Both the position numbers and the translations under genes were made by a program. A stretch of 18,861 bases of DNA, from contig JACMJT010000299.1 of the NCBI GenBank assembly GCA_014380505.1, positions 1 to 18,861 on the forward strand. Direction: 5' to 3'. The notes beneath the pieces are model-generated. The model saw only the letters and a program-made list of their open reading frames with translations. It made no database searches and was not told the origin of the DNA. Of this stretch, positions 14,881 to 18,861 are shown piece after piece (position 1 is the stretch's first letter; each line of letters opens with the position of its first letter). The stretch comes from Hyphomicrobiales bacterium. GTDB taxonomy: Bacteria > Pseudomonadota > Alphaproteobacteria > Rhizobiales > Aestuariivirgaceae.

Positions 14881-16959
14881 CTATTTGCTTTCCCTTTCGG
14901 GGATCGTGCCGTCACCACTTGGCCGCTGGGCACCGCCGCTATCTTCCACTTCCTCGCTGCCTGAAAACAGGCTTCCCAGATTGTCAAACAGGCCGTCACC
15001 GGAGTCGGACATTTCTATGCCATCGCGCGGGAAACCGCTGCTGTCGCCGGGCAAGCGTTCGGGCGCCAGGTCTCCATGGGCAAATTCCATCACATCTCTC
15101 CACACGGCAGTGGGGATCGATCCGCCGGTGACCTTCTGGGTCGGCGAATTATCGTCGTTGCCCACCCACACGCCACCCACCAGATGCGTGGTGTAGCCGA
15201 TGAACCAGGCATCGCGGTAATCCTGGCTGGTGCCCGTCTTGCCTGCGATTTCGAAATCGCCGAACTGGGCGCGCCGCGCCGTGCCGCCGGTCACTACCGC
15301 GCGCAGCATTTCATTCATCTGGCCAAGATCGTAAAAGTTGATGGCATTGCCAAACCCACCGCCGCTCCGTTCGTAGAGAACCTCGCCATCGCGCATGGCG
15401 ATCCGGCGGATGGTGAACGGTGTCACCGGTCTGCCGCCGTTGGCGAAGGGCACGAAGGCGGAGGTGAGTTCAAGCAGGGTCACCTCGGACGTTCCCAGGG
15501 CAATCGAAGTATCGCTGCCAAGTGGCGAAGTGATGCCGAGGCGGTGAGCAACGGCCACAACCCGCTCTGGCCCCACATGGCTTGCAAGCTTGATCGCAAT
15601 GGCATTGAGCGACAGGGCCATCGCCTTCTTCAGCGTGACTTCGCCCAGATATTTCTGTTTGTAGTTTTCCGGTTCCCAATCGCCAATGCGAATGGGTTCG
15701 TCCACTTCCACGGAACGAGATTCATAGCCTTGCTCGACGGCAGCGAGATAGACGAAGGGCTTGAAGGCAGAGCCCGGCTGGCGCATGGCCTTGGTGACGC
15801 GGTTAAACTGGCTGCGCTTGTAGGATTTGCCGCCGACCATGGCCCTGATCGCGCCATTGGTGTCCATGATGACAAGCGCCCCTTGGGAAACTCCAAGCTT
15901 GGAGCCCTCTTCGTTCAAGCGTTTGCGCAGTGCCTTCTCGGCCAGTCTCTGAAGCTTGGGATCGATTGTCGTTTCGATGACGATCGACTCGGAATACTTC
16001 TTCACCAGATCCGGCAGTTGCTCGATGGCCCAATCAACAATGTATTGCTTGGCCGGAACATAATCGGATGCGGTGGTAGCCGCCGGAGAGCTGATGGCAA
16101 CCAGAGCCTCGCGTTCCGTGATGGCGCCCGTTGCCACCATGCTGTTGATCACCAGGCTGGCGCGCTCGGCGGCGGCATCGGGATGGTGCAGGGGATTGTA
16201 GCTGGACGGCGCCTTGAGAAGGCCTGCAAGCGTTGCCGCTTCGCCGATCGTTAGATCGCGGGCGGATTTGCGGTAATAGGTTTGAGCCGCTTTCTCGATG
16301 CCGGTGGCGCCCGCGCCATAGTAGACCCGGTTCAGATAGAGCTGGAGGATTTCCTCCTTGGAGAAGCGGGCTTCGAGCCAGATGGCGAGCACCACTTCCT
16401 GCAGCTTGCGCTCGACGGTGCGCTTGGGAGTGAGGAACAGGTTCTTGGCGAGCTGCTGGGTCACGGTTGAGCCACCCTGCACCACGCGGCCGGCGCGGAT
16501 GTTGGCATAGGCAGCGCGCAGGAGCCCCAACGGATCGATGCCGAAATGGGAATAAAACCGCCGGTCTTCGATGGCAATCACCGCATTGGGGACGTAGTCG
16601 GGCAATTCACCGATGCTGACGTCATCGCCGTAAAAAGAGCCCTGCTCGGCCAAGAGGGTGCCGTCGGCGGCGAGCACCATGATGCCGGGCTCTCGGCCGG
16701 GAATTTCGAACAGGCCCTTCTGGTCGAGCGACAGCCAGATGTAACCAAAAAAAGCCGCAAGACCGAGCGTTCCCCAGAACGCCAGGACTAGCGAAAACCG
16801 GGCAAACCTGCTGGCGAAACCGCGGCGGCCGGGCGAGGCCTTGCGCTGGCGCTCGCGCTGCCCGCGGGCAAACAGGCGGGGTTCCACCCGGTCCTTGGCC
16901 CTCTGCCTCCTGCGCCGTCTGAAAATGCCCATTCCGAACCGGTTTGCGCCATCCCCCAT
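14881..16959 (-). CDS. Class A penicillin-binding protein (PBP1A family, GT51 plus transpeptidase)
   Basis: Bifunctional inner-membrane enzyme that polymerises glycan strands and crosslinks peptidoglycan in the periplasm. The 692-residue product has an Arg-rich cytoplasmic N-terminus (12-46), a single TM at about 55-76, then the GT51 domain: AIEDRRFYSHFGID with catalytic E131, GGSTVTQQLAKNLFL, RKLQEVVLAIWLE and ILQLYLNRVYYGAGATGIEK. The transpeptidase has SxxK at S397-AFK400, SxN at S450-L-N452 and KTGTS at 574-578. The Ser/Gly-rich acidic tail (about 635-692) is likely disordered. There is no long insert between the two domains, unlike the roughly 800-residue PBP1A (MrcA). ATG 16959 and ATG 16932 are both possible, with weak ribosome-binding sites. 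It is separated from dnaJ by 84 nt. Confidence 0.95.
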   Translation of the reverse strand: MGDGANRFGMGIFRRRRRQRAKDRVEPRLFARGQRERQRKASPGRRGFASRFARFSLVLAFWGTLGLAAFFGYIWLSLDQKGLFEIPGREPGIMVLAADGTLLAEQGSFYGDDVSIGELPDYVPNAVIAIEDRRFYSHFGIDPLGLLRAAYANIRAGRVVQGGSTVTQQLAKNLFLTPKRTVERKLQEVVLAIWLEARFSKEEILQLYLNRVYYGAGATGIEKAAQTYYRKSARDLTIGEAATLAGLLKAPSSYNPLHHPDAAAERASLVINSMVATGAITEREALVAISSPAATTASDYVPAKQYIVDWAIEQLPDLVKKYSESIVIETTIDPKLQRLAEKALRKRLNEEGSKLGVSQGALVIMDTNGAIRAMVGGKSYKRSQFNRVTKAMRQPGSAFKPFVYLAAVEQGYESRSVEVDEPIRIGDWEPENYKQKYLGEVTLKKAMALSLNAIAIKLASHVGPERVVAVAHRLGITSPLGSDTSIALGTSEVTLLELTSAFVPFANGGRPVTPFTIRRIAMRDGEVLYERSGGGFGNAINFYDLGQMNEMLRAVVTGGTARRAQFGDFEIAGKTGTSQDYRDAWFIGYTTHLVGGVWVGNDDNSPTQKVTGGSIPTAVWRDVMEFAHGDLAPERLPGDSSGFPRDGIEMSDSGDGLFDNLGSLFSGSEEVEDSGGAQRPSGDGTIPERESK

Positions 16960-17043
16960 CTGAATCGGGGCGGCAATAGACGATGTGGCTGAAGATCGTG
17001 GTCCAAAAAAGACTTACAACTTGCTAACGTGAGGCCGCCCGCC

Positions 17044-18216
17044 TCAGGTCCCGAACCCATCCCAGAAGGCCTTGGCCTTGGCGAAGAAGCCTTCCGACTC
17101 GGGCGAGTTGTTGCGGGCCTCTTTCTCAAACTCGCGCAGGAGTTCGCGCTGGCGGCGGGTGAGATTGACCGGGGTTTCGACGGACACCTGGATATACATG
17201 TCGCCCGACTGGGAGGAACGCAGCACCGGCATGCCCTTGGCCTTCAGGCGGAACTGCTTGCCGGTCTGGGAGCCTTCGGGGATGGTGACGCGGGCCTTCT
17301 TGCCGTCGATCGTCGGGACTTCGATTTCGCCACCGAGGGTGGCGGTGGCCATGGAGACCGGTACCTTGCAGAATAGGTCGGCGCCATCGCGCTGGAAGAA
17401 TTCGTGGGGCCTGACCGAGAGGAAAATATAGAGATCGCCGGAAGGCCCGCCACGCAAGCCCGCTTCACCCTCGCTGGCAAGCCTGATACGCGTGCCGTCC
17501 TCGACGCCCGAGGGAATGTTGACCGAGAGGGTGCGCTCCTTTGTGACGCGGCCCTGGCCGCCGCAGGTATTGCATGGGTCCGAGATGACCTGGCCCCGGC
17601 CCTGGCACGTGGGGCAGGTTCGCTCCACGGTGAAGAAGCCCGATTGCGAGCGCACAGCCCCCACGCCGTTGCAGGTGCCGCAAGTCTTCGGCTGGGAGCC
17701 TGGCTTGGCGCCCGAGCCCTTGCAGGTTTCGCAGGCGACCGATGAGGGCACGCGGATTTGCGCCGTCTTGCCGCTGTAGGCTTCGGTGAGGGAGATTTCC
17801 ATGTTGTAGCGGAGATCGGCACCCCGCGCCGCGCCAGACTGTCCACGGCCGCGACCGCCGCCGGCCCCCCGCCCGCGTTGGCCGCCCATGGAAACCCCAA
17901 ACAGATCTTCGAAAATATCCGACATGGAGGAGGTGAATTCCGGGCCGAAACCTGCTCCGCCGCCGGGGCCGCGCCCAGCCCCCATTCCGCCCTCGAAAGC
18001 CTGATGACCGAAACGGTCATAGGCTGCCTTCTTCTGCAAATCCTTCAGAACGTCATAGGCCTCGCTGATTTCCTTGAACTTGTGCTCGGCCGTCTTGTCG
18101 CCCGGATTGGCATCGGGATGCAGTTGTTTGGCAAGCTTGCGATAGGCGGCCTTGAGTTCCTTTTCGTCGGCACTCTTGCCGACACCGAGAATCTCATAAA
18201 AATCGCGCTTGGCCAT
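17044..18216 (-). CDS. dnaJ: Chaperone protein DnaJ
   Basis: Hsp40 co-chaperone that delivers unfolded proteins to DnaK and stimulates its ATPase. The 390-residue product is a type I DnaJ. The J domain spans 1-70 with HPD at 33-35; a Gly/Phe/Arg-rich linker at about 75-130 includes an unusually Gly-Arg-rich stretch [15 protein letters not shown]. Four CxxCxGxG zinc repeats begin at C162, C179, C201 and C215, followed by two beta substrate-binding domains. The stop codon lies in a 6-bp hairpin TGAGGC/GCCTCA (17030-17046); the T6 run that follows on this strand is about 19 nt away, so it is not a clear terminator. ATG 18216 is the family start. It lies 98 nt downstream of dnaK. Confidence 0.98.
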   Translation of the reverse strand: MAKRDFYEILGVGKSADEKELKAAYRKLAKQLHPDANPGDKTAEHKFKEISEAYDVLKDLQKKAAYDRFGHQAFEGGMGAGRGPGGGAGFGPEFTSSMSDIFEDLFGVSMGGQRGRGAGGGRGRGQSGAARGADLRYNMEISLTEAYSGKTAQIRVPSSVACETCKGSGAKPGSQPKTCGTCNGVGAVRSQSGFFTVERTCPTCQGRGQVISDPCNTCGGQGRVTKERTLSVNIPSGVEDGTRIRLASEGEAGLRGGPSGDLYIFLSVRPHEFFQRDGADLFCKVPVSMATATLGGEIEVPTIDGKKARVTIPEGSQTGKQFRLKAKGMPVLRSSQSGDMYIQVSVETPVNLTRRQRELLREFEKEARNNSPESEGFFAKAKAFWDGFGT

Positions 18217-18265
18217 GAATGAATGTCACCGGGAGGCGGATGGAACGATTCGCCTATAGCAGACC

Positions 18266-18294
18266 CCGCCCTTGGGCGTGAGCCTCAAGGGCGG
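18266..18294 (-). promoter_or_regulatory. Strong hairpin in the dnaK-dnaJ spacer
   Basis: CCGCCCTTG (18266-18274) pairs perfectly with CAAGGGCGG (18286-18294), with an inner GGC/GCC pairing (18275-18277 with 18282-18284). On the transcript it begins 20 nt after the dnaK stop and is followed by GGTCTGCTATAGG, not a U run. It therefore looks like an intercistronic structure that protects the dnaK 3' end or lowers dnaJ output, not a full terminator. The structure is seen; the role is inferred. Confidence 0.5.
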
Positions 18295-18314
18295 CGATCC
18301 ACAATCATGTTGCA

Positions 18315-18861
<547 letters not shown>

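Noticed and set aside
15076..16254. 392-codon open frame on the plus strand
   Set aside because: It is antisense to the penicillin-binding protein, whose catalytic motifs are all intact on the minus strand.
17021..17046. Intrinsic terminator for dnaJ
   Set aside because: The stem TGAGGC/GCCTCA is only 6 bp and the T6 run on that strand is about 19 nt away, too far for a canonical terminator.

Overview
The window comes from a G+C-rich alphaproteobacterium, most likely in the Hyphomicrobiales (Rhizobiales) or a close relative. This rests on the RegB/RegA redox kinase-regulator pair beside a SenC/Sco gene, an intracellular polyhydroxybutyrate depolymerase, the YidC, IF-3 and L20 protein types, argB joined to a pyrimidine 5'-nucleotidase-like HAD gene, and promoter-like boxes of the CTTGAC/CTATAA kind. 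It looks like ordinary chromosome: every gene appears intact except the two cut by the window edges, and there are no insertion sequences, phage genes, CRISPR arrays, tRNAs or rRNAs that I can see.

Layout. (1) 1-4569, minus strand: pheS (cut at the left edge), rplT, rpmI and infC form a translation cluster read infC-rpmI-rplT-pheS. Upstream lie an orphan membrane histidine kinase and a VTT/DedA-like membrane protein. Both spacers around rpmI-rplT hold hairpins. (2) 4570-4806: divergent intergenic region with an 8-bp inverted repeat and a good promoter facing right. (3) 4807-9373, plus strand: rpmH (GTG start), rnpA, yidC, engB (probable TTG start overlapping the yidC stop), then argB and a HAD nucleotidase gene (GTGA overlap). 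This region covers RNase P, membrane protein insertion, ribosome assembly and arginine synthesis. (4) 9352-9435: an intergenic palindromic repeat that supplies the last codons and stop of the HAD gene and probably terminates both converging units. (5) 9462-12160, minus strand: regB and regA, followed downstream by a small putative Fe(II)/2-oxoglutarate oxygenase gene. (6) 12198-14880, plus strand: senC/sco divergent from regB, then phaZ overlapping a YgjP-type metallopeptidase gene (TGATG). (7) 14881-18861, minus strand: class A penicillin-binding protein, dnaJ and the 3' part of dnaK, with a strong hairpin in the dnaK-dnaJ spacer. The stops of the metallopeptidase and penicillin-binding protein genes abut with no bases between them.

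The genes group into translation/ribosome assembly, envelope biogenesis (YidC, PBP, VTT protein), redox control of respiration (RegB-RegA-SenC) with reserve-polymer use (PhaZ), and protein folding (DnaK-DnaJ). I do not see a convincing new multi-gene system. The best leads are the non-coding structures (infC-rpmI spacer, rplT-pheS hairpin, repeat at 9352-9435, inverted repeat before rpmH), the uncharacterised oxygenase-like gene after regA, and the orphan kinase with an unusual H-box. No stretch longer than 300 bases lacks a gene; the longest gap is 4570-4806.
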